In this document: positions 8,291-17,128 of the stretch, in pieces | How the letters are laid out: the number at the start of each line of letters is the position of its first letter | Numbering within the stretch: position 1 is the first letter of the stretch | Source of the DNA: an uncultured Oscillospiraceae bacterium | Lineage (GTDB): Bacteria > Bacillota > Clostridia > Oscillospirales > Oscillospiraceae | DNA length: 50,263 nucleotides | NCBI GenBank assembly: GCA_947628805.1 | Contig: CANRBG010000010.1 | Span: 1-50,263 of the forward strand | Reading direction: 5' to 3' | The notes under the pieces: model-generated | The model's database searches: none | What the model was told of the DNA's origin: nothing | The model's input: only the letters and a program-made list of their open reading frames with translations | Program-made: the position numbers and the translations under genes

Positions 8291-9030
8291 CAGCGCACCG
8301 CCTGGATCAGCTTTTTCGTGTACTCGTGCCGGGGGTGGTCGTACACCTCGTCCACCGTGCCGGACTCGATGATCCGGCCCTCCTGCATCACCAGCACCCG
8401 GTCGCAAATGGAGTAGACCACGTTCAGGTCGTGGCTGATGAACAGATAGCTCAGATCCAGCTCCTTGCGAAGGTCCCACAAGAGGTCCAGCACCTGGGCC
8501 TGGATGGTCACGTCCAGGGCCGACACCGGCTCGTCCGCGATGATGAACCGGGGCCGCTGGATCAGGGCCAGGGCGATAGCCACCCGCTGGCGCTGACCGC
8601 CGGACAGTTCCTTGGGCTTTTGGTTTACATAATCTTCATCCAGCCCCACCCGTTCCAGCATGTCCGCCACCCGGCGCTTCCGCTCGGGGGCGTCGTATTT
8701 GCCGAAGATGCGCAGGGGCTCTTCCAAGATCCAGCCCACGGTCCGGGCGGGATTCAGGCTGGCATAGGGGTCTTGAAACACCATCTGGGGCCGCTTTGTG
8801 TAGTGCCTGACCGTGCCGGTCACGTCCTGGGCCGGCAGCATGCCCAATATGGCTTTGGAGAGGGTGGACTTGCCGCAGCCGGACTCGCCCACCAGGCCCA
8901 CGATCTCGCCATAGTTTACATAAAAACTGACGTCGTGGACCGTCTCCTTCCCCTTCCGGCGGCCGAACACGGTGGCGTCGGAGTAACGGACGGTCAAGTG
9001 TTCCACCTCCAGCACCCGGGTCTCATTCAT
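8290..9030 (-). CDS. Peptide ABC transporter ATP-binding protein, DppF/OppF type
   Basis: A 246-aa ATPase with Walker [11 protein letters not shown]-loop region [12 protein letters not shown], signature [15 protein letters not shown], Walker [13 protein letters not shown] and the switch histidine in LFISHDL. At 246 aa it lacks most of the C-terminal oligopeptide extension common in OppF, which is usually about 310-330 aa. That shorter form also occurs in Nik/Dpp-like systems. It pairs with the upstream ATPase to energise the two permeases. It overlaps that gene by 8 bases and the sfsA start by one base. The solute is probably a di- or oligopeptide, but nickel or another small ligand is not excluded. 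Confidence 0.9.
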   Translation of the reverse strand: MNETRVLEVEHLTVRYSDATVFGRRKGKETVHDVSFYVNYGEIVGLVGESGCGKSTLSKAILGMLPAQDVTGTVRHYTKRPQMVFQDPYASLNPARTVGWILEEPLRIFGKYDAPERKRRVADMLERVGLDEDYVNQKPKELSGGQRQRVAIALALIQRPRFIIADEPVSALDVTIQAQVLDLLWDLRKELDLSYLFISHDLNVVYSICDRVLVMQEGRIIESGTVDEVYDHPRHEYTKKLIQAVR

Positions 9031-9811
9031 GGCGTTTCCTCTTGGGTATGGCGGCGATGAGCCGCTTGGTGTACTCGTCCTGGGGGTCGTTGAACACCCG
9101 GTCGGTGTCCCCCCGCTCCACGATCTGGCCCTTGTACATGACGCACACGTTCTCGCAGAGCTTGCGCACCACGGACAGGTCGTGGCTGATCAAGAAGACG
9201 GCCACGCCGAATTCCTCGCTGATGGACCGCAGCAGGGCCAGTATCTGGGCCTGGACGGTCACGTCCAGGGCGGTGGTGGGCTCGTCGCAGATGAGCAGCT
9301 TTGGGTGTATGACCATGGCGGAGGCGATAACGGCCCGCTGGCGCTGGCCGCCGGAGAGCTGGTGAGGATACTTCTCGTATGTCCGCTCCGGTTCCGGCAG
9401 ACCCACCTGGGTCATGGCCTCCAGGGCCCGGGCCTTACGTTCCTCGGCGGACAGGTCCGTGTGTATCTTCAAAACCTCCTCCACCTGCCGGCCCACCTTC
9501 ATCAGGGGGTTCAGGCTGGTCATGGGCTCCTGGAACACCACGCCGATGTCCTTGCCCTGGACGGCGCGCAGCTGGCCCCGGGAGCAGGCCAGCAGGTCCC
9601 GGCCCTCAAAGAGGACCTGGCCCGTCATATTCACGTTCCACCGCTCGATAAGCCCCGACAGGGCCATGGCGGTGACGGTCTTGCCGGAGCCGGACTCCCC
9701 CACCAGGCCCAGCCGCTGGCCGGGCTCCATGGTCAGGTCCACCCCCCGGACAGCCTCCTTGCCCGTGGACAGGAACGTCACGTGCAGATCGCGGATGTCA
9801 AGCAGCGCCAT
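9023..9811 (-). CDS. Peptide ABC transporter ATP-binding protein, DppD/OppD type
   Basis: A 262-aa ATPase with Walker [26 protein letters not shown], signature [15 protein letters not shown], Walker [13 protein letters not shown] and FLISHDL. The start chosen is ATG 9811, which has GGAGG at a good distance; the ATG at 9832 has no ribosome site. The gene overlaps the end of the DppC-like gene by 14 bases, so the two are probably coupled in translation. It ends shortly after [13 protein letters not shown]...PKRKRHE and therefore also has a short C-terminal tail. Confidence 0.9.
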   Translation of the reverse strand: MALLDIRDLHVTFLSTGKEAVRGVDLTMEPGQRLGLVGESGSGKTVTAMALSGLIERWNVNMTGQVLFEGRDLLACSRGQLRAVQGKDIGVVFQEPMTSLNPLMKVGRQVEEVLKIHTDLSAEERKARALEAMTQVGLPEPERTYEKYPHQLSGGQRQRAVIASAMVIHPKLLICDEPTTALDVTVQAQILALLRSISEEFGVAVFLISHDLSVVRKLCENVCVMYKGQIVERGDTDRVFNDPQDEYTKRLIAAIPKRKRHE

Positions 9812-10604
9812 ACTCGCCTCCCATTCCCTCACTGAGCAGACCGAAGCCCAGCACCAGCAGGATGATGGCCACGCCGGCGCTGAGGGCGTACCAGGGGGCC
9901 GTCAGCAGGTACCCCTGGGCCTCGTTCAGCATCCGGCCCAGACTGGCGTCCGGGGGCTGGACCCCCACGCTCAGATAGCTCATGGACGCCTCCGCCAGCA
10001 CGGCGTTGTTGAAGCCGATGGCCACGCTGGGCAGCAGCACGGGGATGATGTTGGGCAGGATGTGCAGAAAGAGGATGCGCATATCCCCCGCCCCCATGAG
10101 CCGGGCCCCGGCCACATAGTCCAGGCTCTTCTGCCGGGCCACCTCCGAGCGGACAACCCGGGCGAAGCTGGGGATGAACAGCAGCCCCAGCGCCAGGATG
10201 ATGTTATACTTGCCGCTGCCGAAAAGGGCGATTAGCACCAGGGCCAGCAAAATGCTGGGAAAGGCGGCCACGGCGTCGTTGAAGCGCATGATCACCTCGT
10301 CCAGCCAGCCCCCGTAATAGCCGGTGAGCCCGCCGATCACAAGGCCCGCCACCAGCCCGATGGCTACGGTGGCGGCGGCGATGATGAAGGTGGCGCCGGC
10401 CCCCTCCACCACCCGGGACAGGATGTCCCGGCCGAAGTTGTCCGTGCCCAAGGGATGGGCCAGGCATGGCGAGAGCATCCGGTCCTTGCCGCTCATGGCG
10501 TTGGGATCATAGGGGGTCCAGACCATGCCGATCAGGATCACCGCCAGCATGAACGCGGTGATGACGGCCCCGGCTGTGAAGTTTTTGTTGTGTTTGATCT
10601 TCAC
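9798..10604 (-). CDS. Peptide ABC transporter permease, DppC/OppC type
   Basis: A 268-aa inner-membrane permease. An N-terminal helix ([18 protein letters not shown]) is followed by the family signature [16 protein letters not shown] and [15 protein letters not shown], then five more helices. A cytoplasmic EAA loop is visible near [23 protein letters not shown]. The GTG at 10604 fits the usual N-terminal length; the frame continues upstream only through a repeat cluster. It pairs with the DppB-like permease to form the channel. Confidence 0.9.
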   Translation of the reverse strand: MKIKHNKNFTAGAVITAFMLAVILIGMVWTPYDPNAMSGKDRMLSPCLAHPLGTDNFGRDILSRVVEGAGATFIIAAATVAIGLVAGLVIGGLTGYYGGWLDEVIMRFNDAVAAFPSILLALVLIALFGSGKYNIILALGLLFIPSFARVVRSEVARQKSLDYVAGARLMGAGDMRILFLHILPNIIPVLLPSVAIGFNNAVLAEASMSYLSVGVQPPDASLGRMLNEAQGYLLTAPWYALSAGVAIILLVLGFGLLSEGMGGEYGAA

Positions 10605-10771
10605 AAGGCGCCTCGCAGAGTTCGCCGCCGGAGCGGCGAATAAAGTGGGATATGATTTCCGGGGGCGTGTACCTCGGAAATCATTCTTATCAGCCTGCAA
10701 ACGTGCGAGCGCAGCGAGTGCGCTGCAGCAGGCTGCAGCCTTTTCGCTTGAAAGGCTCTGCCTTTCAAGCG
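10605..10771. repeat. Cluster of four hairpins inside the peptide-transport operon
   Basis: Arms: TTCGCCGC/GCGGCGAA (10621-10640), TGATTTCCG/CGGAAATCA (10653-10683), CAGCCTGC/GCAGGCTG (10691-10735) and CGCTTGAAAGGC/GCCTTTCAAGCG (10745-10771). It separates the two permease genes by 160 bases, where such genes normally touch. The last hairpin contains the DppB stop codon. Confidence 0.85.
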
Positions 10772-11706
10772 AGACGAACGCGTGGGTCTATGTACTGGGT
10801 CACCACGTCCGCCAGGTAGTTCATGAACACCACCACAAAGGCGATGATCACCACGATGCACTGGACCACGGGATAGTCCCGGTTGCCGATGCTGGCCAGC
10901 AGGAGCCGGCCCAGTCCCGGCAAGGCGAACACCTGCTCCACGATGATGGACCCGGCCACGATGTCCGCCAGGGTCATGGCCACAAAGGTGACCACCGGCA
11001 GGATGGCGTTTCGCAGTACGTGCCCCCGAATGACCCCCCAGCGGGAATTGCCCCGGCTGTAGGCGGTGCGGACATAGTTTTCCCCCATCTGGTTGATGAT
11101 GGACGAGCGCAGCAGCTTCGTCACCATGGCGGCCTTGGGGATGGCGATGGCCAGCGCCGGGAACGCCAGGTAACCCAGAAAGCCCCAAAAGCTGCTCTGG
11201 GGACTGATGAAGCCCCCGGGCACGAACAGGTGCAGTACCAGCCCGAAGATGTAGGTGAACAGGATACCCAGGAAAAACGGCGGAATGGCCATGAACACCT
11301 GGTTCATGGCCACGCACGCCCGGTCCAGCCGGCCTCCCTGCCAGCGGGCCAGCGTGATGCCCAGGGGGATGCTGATGGCGATGACCAGCAGCCACGCCAT
11401 GAGGGACAAGGCCGCCGTGACGACGCCCTTGCCCTCCATGACCTGCCGCACGCCCATACCGTAGCTGTAGCTGACGCCAAGATCGCCGGTCACAAAACCG
11501 GTCAGCCAGTCTACGTAGCGCACCAGCACGTTCCTGTTAAGCCCCATCTCCTCCCGGAGAGCCGCCGCCCGCTCCGGGCTGTACTCGCTGCCCAGAAGCT
11601 TGGTGGTGGGGTCCCCCGGGACGATCTGGAACGCAAGAAACGCCAGCAGGGAGATAAGGAGCAGCGTTATGAGCAATACTCCTGTTTTTTTCAGTATGTA
11701 CCGCAC
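10765..11706 (-). CDS. Peptide ABC transporter permease, DppB/OppB type
   Basis: A 313-aa permease with the typical start RYILKKTGVLLITLLLISLLAF, FQIVPGDPT, LGLN(R)-like and GDLGVSY motifs, six membrane helices and the EAA-type loop YVRTAYSRGNSRWGVIRGHVLRN. The start is a GTG that directly follows the TAA stop of the substrate-binding gene, implying coupled translation. Its last codon and stop lie inside the first palindrome of the downstream repeat cluster. The C-terminal YIDPRVRLA is typical of the family, so no large part is missing. Confidence 0.92.
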   Translation of the reverse strand: MRYILKKTGVLLITLLLISLLAFLAFQIVPGDPTTKLLGSEYSPERAAALREEMGLNRNVLVRYVDWLTGFVTGDLGVSYSYGMGVRQVMEGKGVVTAALSLMAWLLVIAISIPLGITLARWQGGRLDRACVAMNQVFMAIPPFFLGILFTYIFGLVLHLFVPGGFISPQSSFWGFLGYLAFPALAIAIPKAAMVTKLLRSSIINQMGENYVRTAYSRGNSRWGVIRGHVLRNAILPVVTFVAMTLADIVAGSIIVEQVFALPGLGRLLLASIGNRDYPVVQCIVVIIAFVVVFMNYLADVVTQYIDPRVRLA

Positions 11707-13239
11707 TTACCCGGCGCGGTACACCGTGGACATATCCATGACGTACAGGGGATAGAACGCATACCCCTCCACGTCCGGCTGGGTCACCACGAAGTCCGCC
11801 AGGTCCTGGATGTACACGTTGGCGGCGTTCTCCGTGAGGATCGTTTCGCACTCCTTGAATTTGGCGGTCTGCTCCGCCTCGTCGGTGGTGGCGAGGGCGG
11901 CGGCGTAGGCCGCGTCGTAGTCGGCGTTTTCAAAGCCGATGAAATTCTTGGGGCTGTCGCTGACGAACCGGCCCAGCAGCGCGGAGGCGGTCAGGGTGGA
12001 GGCGTCCATGCCGGTGATGGTGGCGTCGAAGTCCCGGCCCTGATAGGCCTCGGAATACCAGGCGGCGTTTTCCATCTGCTTGATCTCGGCCTCCACGCCC
12101 ACCTGCCGCAGCAGCTCCACGATCACCTGGGCGGTGTTCACATGGGGGGTGTAGGCCGACACGACGGCGATGGTGAATTTCAAAGGATCGTCAGGACCGT
12201 AGCCCGCCTCGGCCAAGAGATCGCGGGCCTTGTCCAGATCGTTCTCGTAGTAGTCCGTCAGGCTGTCGTCAAAATACTTTCCGAAAGCGGGGTACATGCT
12301 GCTGCCCAGGGGCGTGCCGTGGCCCTCCCCGGCCAGGTCGATGACCATCTGCTTGTCGATGGCGTAGCACAGGGCCTGCCGGACCAGGGGATCGTCAAAG
12401 GGGGACCGGGCGTTATTGAGGTACATGGCCTGCACCAGGTTCATGCTCCCCTCCAGCACGTTCAGGCCGCTCAGCTCCGCCACCTGGCTGGCGTCCAGAT
12501 GGGCCGCCATGTCGATGGCGCCGGAGCGCAGGCTCATGACCATGGTCTGGCCGTCCTCGATGATCTTGAATACCACCCGATCCGCCTTGGCGGGCTCGCC
12601 CCAGTACTCGTCAAATTTTTCGATGACGATGTTCTCCTGCACGGAGCGGGACACGTACTTGAACGGTCCCGTGCCCACGATCCCGTCGGCGGGATCGCTG
12701 CCATCGGGGATGATGGCGGCGGTCATGTAGGCGATGAACTCCGCGTCCGGGGCGGAGAGGGTGACGACGACGGTTTTGTCGTCGGTGGCTTCCACGCTGG
12801 CGACGCCGGCCAGGGTAGCCATGAGAGGCTCCCCGGTCTCCAGACCTGCGGCACGGGTCAGAGAATAAACGACATCCCCGACCGTGACCTCGCTCCCGTC
12901 ATGGAACCGCACGCCCTCACGGAGAGTGAAGGTGTATTCGTCTGCGGTGTCGTTGACGGTGTAATCTTCGGCGACGGCGGGGATGAGATTTCCTTGGGTG
13001 TCGGGCTTCATGAGCCCTTCATAGATGTTGAATAGGACTTCTCTGGTTCCTGCCAACGACGAAGATACGTGCGGGTCAAGACTGCTGTCCAGGTCTGAGG
13101 CGATCCCGACGGTGATCTCACCGCCGGCGGCATCGCCGGTGGAGCCGGTCTCGGCGGCTAAGGCTGACTGGCCGCCTCCGATGAAGAGTGCCGCCGTCAT
13201 GATGACCGCCAACGCAAGAGTGAGAATACGCTTTGTCAT
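11707..13239 (-). CDS. Peptide ABC transporter substrate-binding protein (SBP family 5)
   Basis: A 510-aa exported protein. The signal sequence (TKRILTLALAVIMTAALFIGGGQSALAA) ends at an Ala-x-Ala site, not a lipobox cysteine, so anchoring is unclear for a Gram-positive cell. Family-5 features are the LDPH opening, NIYEGLMKPD, YTFTLREGVRFHDGSEVTVGDVVYS, GTGPFKYV, FDDPLVRQALCYAIDKQMVI and KARDLLAEAGY. It captures the peptide or small ligand for the four downstream subunits. The start ATG 13239 is preceded by AAGGAG. Promoter at 13289-13317. Confidence 0.92.
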   Translation of the reverse strand: MTKRILTLALAVIMTAALFIGGGQSALAAETGSTGDAAGGEITVGIASDLDSSLDPHVSSSLAGTREVLFNIYEGLMKPDTQGNLIPAVAEDYTVNDTADEYTFTLREGVRFHDGSEVTVGDVVYSLTRAAGLETGEPLMATLAGVASVEATDDKTVVVTLSAPDAEFIAYMTAAIIPDGSDPADGIVGTGPFKYVSRSVQENIVIEKFDEYWGEPAKADRVVFKIIEDGQTMVMSLRSGAIDMAAHLDASQVAELSGLNVLEGSMNLVQAMYLNNARSPFDDPLVRQALCYAIDKQMVIDLAGEGHGTPLGSSMYPAFGKYFDDSLTDYYENDLDKARDLLAEAGYGPDDPLKFTIAVVSAYTPHVNTAQVIVELLRQVGVEAEIKQMENAAWYSEAYQGRDFDATITGMDASTLTASALLGRFVSDSPKNFIGFENADYDAAYAAALATTDEAEQTAKFKECETILTENAANVYIQDLADFVVTQPDVEGYAFYPLYVMDMSTVYRAG

Positions 13240-13288
13240 AGTGATTTCTCCTTTTGGCTCCAATATTAAATTTTCTCTTGGCGGCTAG

Positions 13289-13317
13289 AGGATACCACAA
13301 ATGCATCTTATCGTCAA
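13289..13317 (-). promoter_or_regulatory. Promoter of the peptide-transport operon
   Basis: Read leftward: TTGACG (13312-13317), 17-nt spacer, TATCCT (13289-13294), about 50 bases before the substrate-binding-protein start. Confidence 0.7.
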
Positions 13318-13330
13318 GGGGCGCGAACGG

Positions 13331-13355
13331 AAAAAGCCCCCTCGCCGGAGGGGGC
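13331..13355 (-). terminator. Intrinsic terminator of the DUF4358 gene
   Basis: GCCCCCTC (13336-13343) pairs with GAGGGGGC (13348-13355); on the minus strand it is followed by TTTTT. Confidence 0.9.
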
Positions 13356-13378
13356 CATTTCTGTGGGTTTTGACGGTC

Positions 13379-13846
13379 TTATTTCACGTACTTGTCCACG
13401 ACGGTCTTGGCAGCGGCGCTGTCGTTAGCCACCACCAGGACCACATAGACCCCGCTGCGGACGATCACCGCGCTCTGCAGCCGGGGGATGGCGTCGGGAT
13501 TGTAGCTGGCCAGCACCGTCTGCTGGTTGGCCACCCGGTCCTTGCAAAGCTGCTCCAGACTGGCGGCGGCGTCCTCGCCGGAGGCCTGGGCCAGGAAGAT
13601 CTCCTCGGCGGTGCCGTTGTTGTAGTAGAATTTCACGTTGGTCACGTCGGCGGCCTCATAGCCGTAGGTGGGCGCGGCCAGCTCTCCCTGCATGGCGTAC
13701 TGGCCCATATCCATGGTGAACGCGGTACTGGCCGTCAGCTCCGACGCCAGGGCGTCCAGGTCCACTTCGGTCTTTTTGCCGCCCCCGCAGGCGGTCAAGG
13801 TCAGGATCAGGCACAGGGCAAGCAGGCAGGCAATGGTCTTTTTCAT
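13379..13846 (-). CDS. DUF4358-type lipoprotein
   Basis: A 155-aa protein with a lipoprotein signal: hydrophobic stretch and lipobox LTAC, lipidated Cys at 20. The mature part contains the pattern of DUF4358 proteins: VTNVKFYYNNGTAEEIFLAQA in the middle and SAVIVRSGVYVVLVVANDS near the end. Function is not established. In gut Clostridia such proteins often lie next to SGNH hydrolases and membrane O-acyltransferases, and here an SGNH hydrolase gene is directly upstream, 51 bases away, on the same strand. I infer a role at the cell envelope. Confidence 0.82.
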   Translation of the reverse strand: MKKTIACLLALCLILTLTACGGGKKTEVDLDALASELTASTAFTMDMGQYAMQGELAAPTYGYEAADVTNVKFYYNNGTAEEIFLAQASGEDAAASLEQLCKDRVANQQTVLASYNPDAIPRLQSAVIVRSGVYVVLVVANDSAAAKTVVDKYVK

Positions 13847-13897
13847 ATCTCGTTCCTCTTTCTGGCTTTATATATGTTTTCTCGCTTGTTTTTTCTG

Positions 13898-14827
13898 TCA
13901 GCCGGCGGGCGCTTCCGGAGGGATCTGGCCGCCGTCCTCCGCCGCCGGGGCCTCCTCCCCCTCGGCGGGGGCCGGCGTGGTCACATAGTCATTGCCGTCG
14001 GGGACATAGTGGGTCATCAGGTAGTCGAACCAGTGCTGGTAGTGGGCGGGCGAGAAGTGGACGCCATCCGGGGTCACGTCGGAGGGCAGGTACCCGTCCT
14101 CCCCGCACAGCGCCGGGTACACGTCCAGATACCAGACCTGCTGCTCCCTGGCGATGTCCCGGAGCATCTCGTTGAAGGCGATCACCGCGCCCTGCTTCAA
14201 GGAACGGTTGGCGTCGCAGTAGGCGCTGACCGGCGTGACGCTCATCAGGTAGATGATGGCGTCAGGATGGTCCGCCTGCAGCTGGTCAATGACGCCGTTG
14301 AACGCCTCCCGCAGGGTGTTCTGGTCATAGTTCAGCTCGTTGATGCCCAGCTCGATGTAGATCTTGCCGAAGTCATAGCCCGCCATCTGGGCCGCGTAGG
14401 GAGACGCGCCCATGACGGTCAGGCTGTCCTGCCAAAACCAATGGCTGGCGTCCGAGGGCAGAAGCAGGTCATTGTTATAAAGCCACAGGCCCGACAAAAC
14501 AGAGTTGCCCAAAAATCCCGCGTCGGCAAAATACTCTGCCGGGGCGGAGATGGGCTGGGCCTTCACCTCCGGTCCCGGCCAGGGACTGGCCGTGGGCTCC
14601 GGGGTATCGGTGGGCGCGGGGGTGTCGGTGGGCGCCGGCGTATCCGTAGGGCCCGCCGGGGTATCGGCAGGTCCCTCCGGGGCGGCCGTGACCGCGGCCG
14701 GCTCCGTGCTCTGGGGCCGCTGCGCCGCGTCGGCCTCGCCGTACAGGCGCAGACCCATCGTCAGCGATATCGCCGCCAGGATCACGCTCACCCCCAAAAG
14801 GAGGAGCGCCGCTGTTTTATGTCTCAT
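13898..14827 (-). CDS. Membrane-anchored SGNH (GDSL-like) hydrolase
   Basis: A 309-aa protein: N-terminal signal anchor (residues 8-28), a low-complexity Pro/Thr linker with tandem PTDTPA repeats (about 45-80), then an SGNH fold. The nucleophile serine is in FLGNSVLSG (GNS in place of GDS), the third block Asn in IELGINELN, and the Asp/His pair in PDGVHFSP. SGNH enzymes remove or add acyl groups; at this position it may act on acetylated wall polymers outside the membrane. The rich linker suggests reach through the wall. It is transcribed with the DUF4358 lipoprotein from the promoter at 14890-14918. Confidence 0.85.
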   Translation of the reverse strand: MRHKTAALLLLGVSVILAAISLTMGLRLYGEADAAQRPQSTEPAAVTAAPEGPADTPAGPTDTPAPTDTPAPTDTPEPTASPWPGPEVKAQPISAPAEYFADAGFLGNSVLSGLWLYNNDLLLPSDASHWFWQDSLTVMGASPYAAQMAGYDFGKIYIELGINELNYDQNTLREAFNGVIDQLQADHPDAIIYLMSVTPVSAYCDANRSLKQGAVIAFNEMLRDIAREQQVWYLDVYPALCGEDGYLPSDVTPDGVHFSPAHYQHWFDYLMTHYVPDGNDYVTTPAPAEGEEAPAAEDGGQIPPEAPAG

Positions 14828-14889
14828 ACCGTCTCCTGAAGCGTCACACTTCGCGTAGTTGCATATTATGTCATTTTATGTCTACCGGT

Positions 14890-14918
14890 ACTATACCACG
14901 TTTCCCTTCTGTATGCAA
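14890..14918 (-). promoter_or_regulatory. Promoter of the SGNH hydrolase / DUF4358 pair
   Basis: Read leftward: TTGCAT (14913-14918), 17-nt spacer, TATAGT (14890-14895). The leader is about 60 bases. Between this and the recJ promoter (14919-15037) I see only a short GTTCCC/GGGGAC inverted repeat and no gene. Confidence 0.75.
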
Positions 14919-15037
14919 GAGGCAAACAGGCGGGCCGGTCAAAGGCTATTTTATCCATGCCCAACCCAGTCTCATGCGTTCGGGGGACGGACGGGGCGGA
15001 AAATGTTCCCAAATGGGGACCGGATCGCCGTTTGCGA

Positions 15038-15066
15038 TTGCAATGTGGAAAAAAATGGCGTATAAT
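15038..15066 (+). promoter_or_regulatory. Promoter of the recJ-relA operon
   Basis: TTGCAA (15038-15043), 17-nt spacer, TATAAT (15061-15066). Transcription should begin near 15073. Confidence 0.8.
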
Positions 15067-15103
15067 TAATTAAATATATGTCTAAGTGAGTAAAAAAGAG
15101 CGC

Positions 15104-17095
15104 ATGAAAGAACGAACATGGAATATACCTGAGGCGGCCGTCATACCGGAGGAGCTGCTGCAGGCAGGATGCACGCCGCTTCTGGCGGCGGTGCTGGCGT
15201 CCCGGGGCGTGACCACGGCGGACCAGGCCCGGGCGTTTTTATCGGGCGGTCCGCCGAAGCTGGCCGATCCCTTTCTGCTGGCGGATATGGACGCGGCCGC
15301 GGCCCGCATCCGTCTGGCAAAGGACCGGGGCGAGACCGTGGCGGTCTACGGGGACTACGACGTGGACGGCATCACCGCCACCTGTCTTTTGACGGAGCAT
15401 CTGCGGGGCATGGGACTAAGCGTGCACAGCTACATCCCCGACCGGCTCCAGGAGGGCTACGGCGTCAACACCGGGGCCATCGACCGGCTGCTGGCCAAGG
15501 GCGTGACGCTGATCGTCACGGTGGACTGCGGTATCACCGCCGTGCAGGAGGCAGCCTACGCCGCTGAGCATGGGGTGGACATGATCGTCACCGACCACCA
15601 CGAGTGCCAGGCGGAGCTGCCGGCGGCGGTGGCGGTGGTGGACCCCAAGCGGGCCGACAGTCCCGCGGCGGGGCGGAATCTGGCGGGGGTAGGCGTGGCT
15701 TTCAAGCTGGCCTGCGCCCTGAGCGGGGACGCGCAGACCATGCTGGAGCGGTTTTCCGATTTGGTGGCCGTGGGCACCGTGGCGGACGTGATGCCTCTGA
15801 CGGGAGAGAACCGGGCCATCGTGAAGGCGGGCCTGGAAAAGCTGCGCACCCGTCCCCGGCCGGGTCTGGCCGCGCTGATGGAGCAGGCCGGGGTCAACAC
15901 CTCCCGGCTGGGCGCCTCCACGGTGGGCTTCACCCTGGCCCCCCGCATCAACGCCGCCGGCCGGCTGGGCCGGGCCTGGCACGCGGCGGAGCTGGTGCTG
16001 GAGCAGGACCCGGACCGGGCCGCCCGGCTGGCGGAGGAGCTTTGCGACATGAACCGCCAGCGGCAGGCGCTGGAGGCGGCCATCTGGGACGAGGCGGCGG
16101 AGATGCTGGCCGGACAGACCGTGGACGGCCCCATCGTGCTGGCCCGGGAAAACTGGCACCAGGGCGTAGTGGGCATCGTGGCCTCCCGGCTTTCGGAGAC
16201 CTACCGGGTCCCCACGGTGATGATCTCCCTGGACGGGGACAGAGGAAAAGGCTCCTGCCGGAGCTGGGGCGGATTCAACCTCTTTGACGCCCTGGCGGCC
16301 TGCGGGGAGCATCTGGACTCCTTCGGCGGGCACGCCCTGGCGGCGGGGCTGAATCTGCAAAAGGCGAACATCCCGGCCTTCCGGGACGCGCTGCGGGCGT
16401 ATTATTTGGCCCATCCCCCCGCTGGAGAGGAGGGGCTGTCGCCGGACCTGCTGGTGACGGGGCCGGAGCTTCTTACCATGGCCTGCGTGGAGAGCCTGGA
16501 GGCCATGGAGCCCTACGGCAGCGGCAACCAGCGGCCCACCCTGTGCATGACGGACGCGGCGCTGACGGAGGTGACGGCCATCGGCGGCGGGAAGCATCTG
16601 CGTCTGGGTCTGGAGAAATTCGGCCAGCGGTACGAGTGCGTCTGGTTCGGCAAGCGGGCGGCGGATCTGGGTCTGACGGTTGGCCAGGAGGTGGACGCGG
16701 CCTTCTTCCCCCAGATCAGCGAGCACCGGGGCCGGCGGAGCGTACAGCTGCTGATGGTGGACATGCGCCAGACGGACCTGGCGGGCCTGTGCCGGCATAT
16801 ATTGGAGCGGGGCGGCCCCTGCGGCCGGACCATGACCCGGGCGGAGCTGGTCCGGCTGTGGCGGACCCTGGAGGGCCGGTGCCCCTGCCGGGTACGGCTG
16901 AGCCGCCTGTCCGGGCTGGACGGAAAGCTCCACCCGGCCCAGATCGCCATGGGGCTGCGGGTGCTGTCGGAGCTGGGTCTGGCCGCCGTCGGTACGGACG
17001 GGCAGGATGTGGACGTCCGGCTCATCGCCTGGACGGACAAGACCGAGCTGGACCGCTCCCCTACCTGGCGGGCGCAATCCCGGAAAAAGGCCTGA
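15104..17095 (+). CDS. recJ: Single-stranded-DNA-specific exonuclease RecJ
   Basis: A 663-aa DHH-family nuclease. The DHH domain shows YGDYDVDGITAT near residue 78 and VTDHHE near 160, the metal-binding motifs. The DHHA1 domain shows FGGHALAAGLN near 405, followed by an OB-type region (LRLGLEKFGQRYECVWFG) and a C-terminal domain of about 90 residues with winged-helix-like character. RecJ degrades 5' ends of single-stranded DNA during repair and recombination. ATG 15104 is preferred, with a weak AAAGAG just upstream; an upstream GTG at 15086 has no ribosome site but cannot be excluded. It is the first gene of the recJ-relA-dtd series typical of Clostridia. Confidence 0.95.
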   Translation: MKERTWNIPEAAVIPEELLQAGCTPLLAAVLASRGVTTADQARAFLSGGPPKLADPFLLADMDAAAARIRLAKDRGETVAVYGDYDVDGITATCLLTEHLRGMGLSVHSYIPDRLQEGYGVNTGAIDRLLAKGVTLIVTVDCGITAVQEAAYAAEHGVDMIVTDHHECQAELPAAVAVVDPKRADSPAAGRNLAGVGVAFKLACALSGDAQTMLERFSDLVAVGTVADVMPLTGENRAIVKAGLEKLRTRPRPGLAALMEQAGVNTSRLGASTVGFTLAPRINAAGRLGRAWHAAELVLEQDPDRAARLAEELCDMNRQRQALEAAIWDEAAEMLAGQTVDGPIVLARENWHQGVVGIVASRLSETYRVPTVMISLDGDRGKGSCRSWGGFNLFDALAACGEHLDSFGGHALAAGLNLQKANIPAFRDALRAYYLAHPPAGEEGLSPDLLVTGPELLTMACVESLEAMEPYGSGNQRPTLCMTDAALTEVTAIGGGKHLRLGLEKFGQRYECVWFGKRAADLGLTVGQEVDAAFFPQISEHRGRRSVQLLMVDMRQTDLAGLCRHILERGGPCGRTMTRAELVRLWRTLEGRCPCRVRLSRLSGLDGKLHPAQIAMGLRVLSELGLAAVGTDGQDVDVRLIAWTDKTELDRSPTWRAQSRKKA

Positions 17096-17128
17096 CCTTT
17101 TTTGTACGATAAAGGAAGAGACAGACAC

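Noticed and set aside
10525-13035. 836-codon open frame on the plus strand
   Set aside because: It is opposite the peptide-transport genes and runs through the hairpin cluster; no start site or domain.
14581-14660. Tandem repeat inside the SGNH gene as a CRISPR-like array
   Set aside because: It encodes a short Pro-Thr linker (PTDTPA units), is in-frame, and has no spacers.
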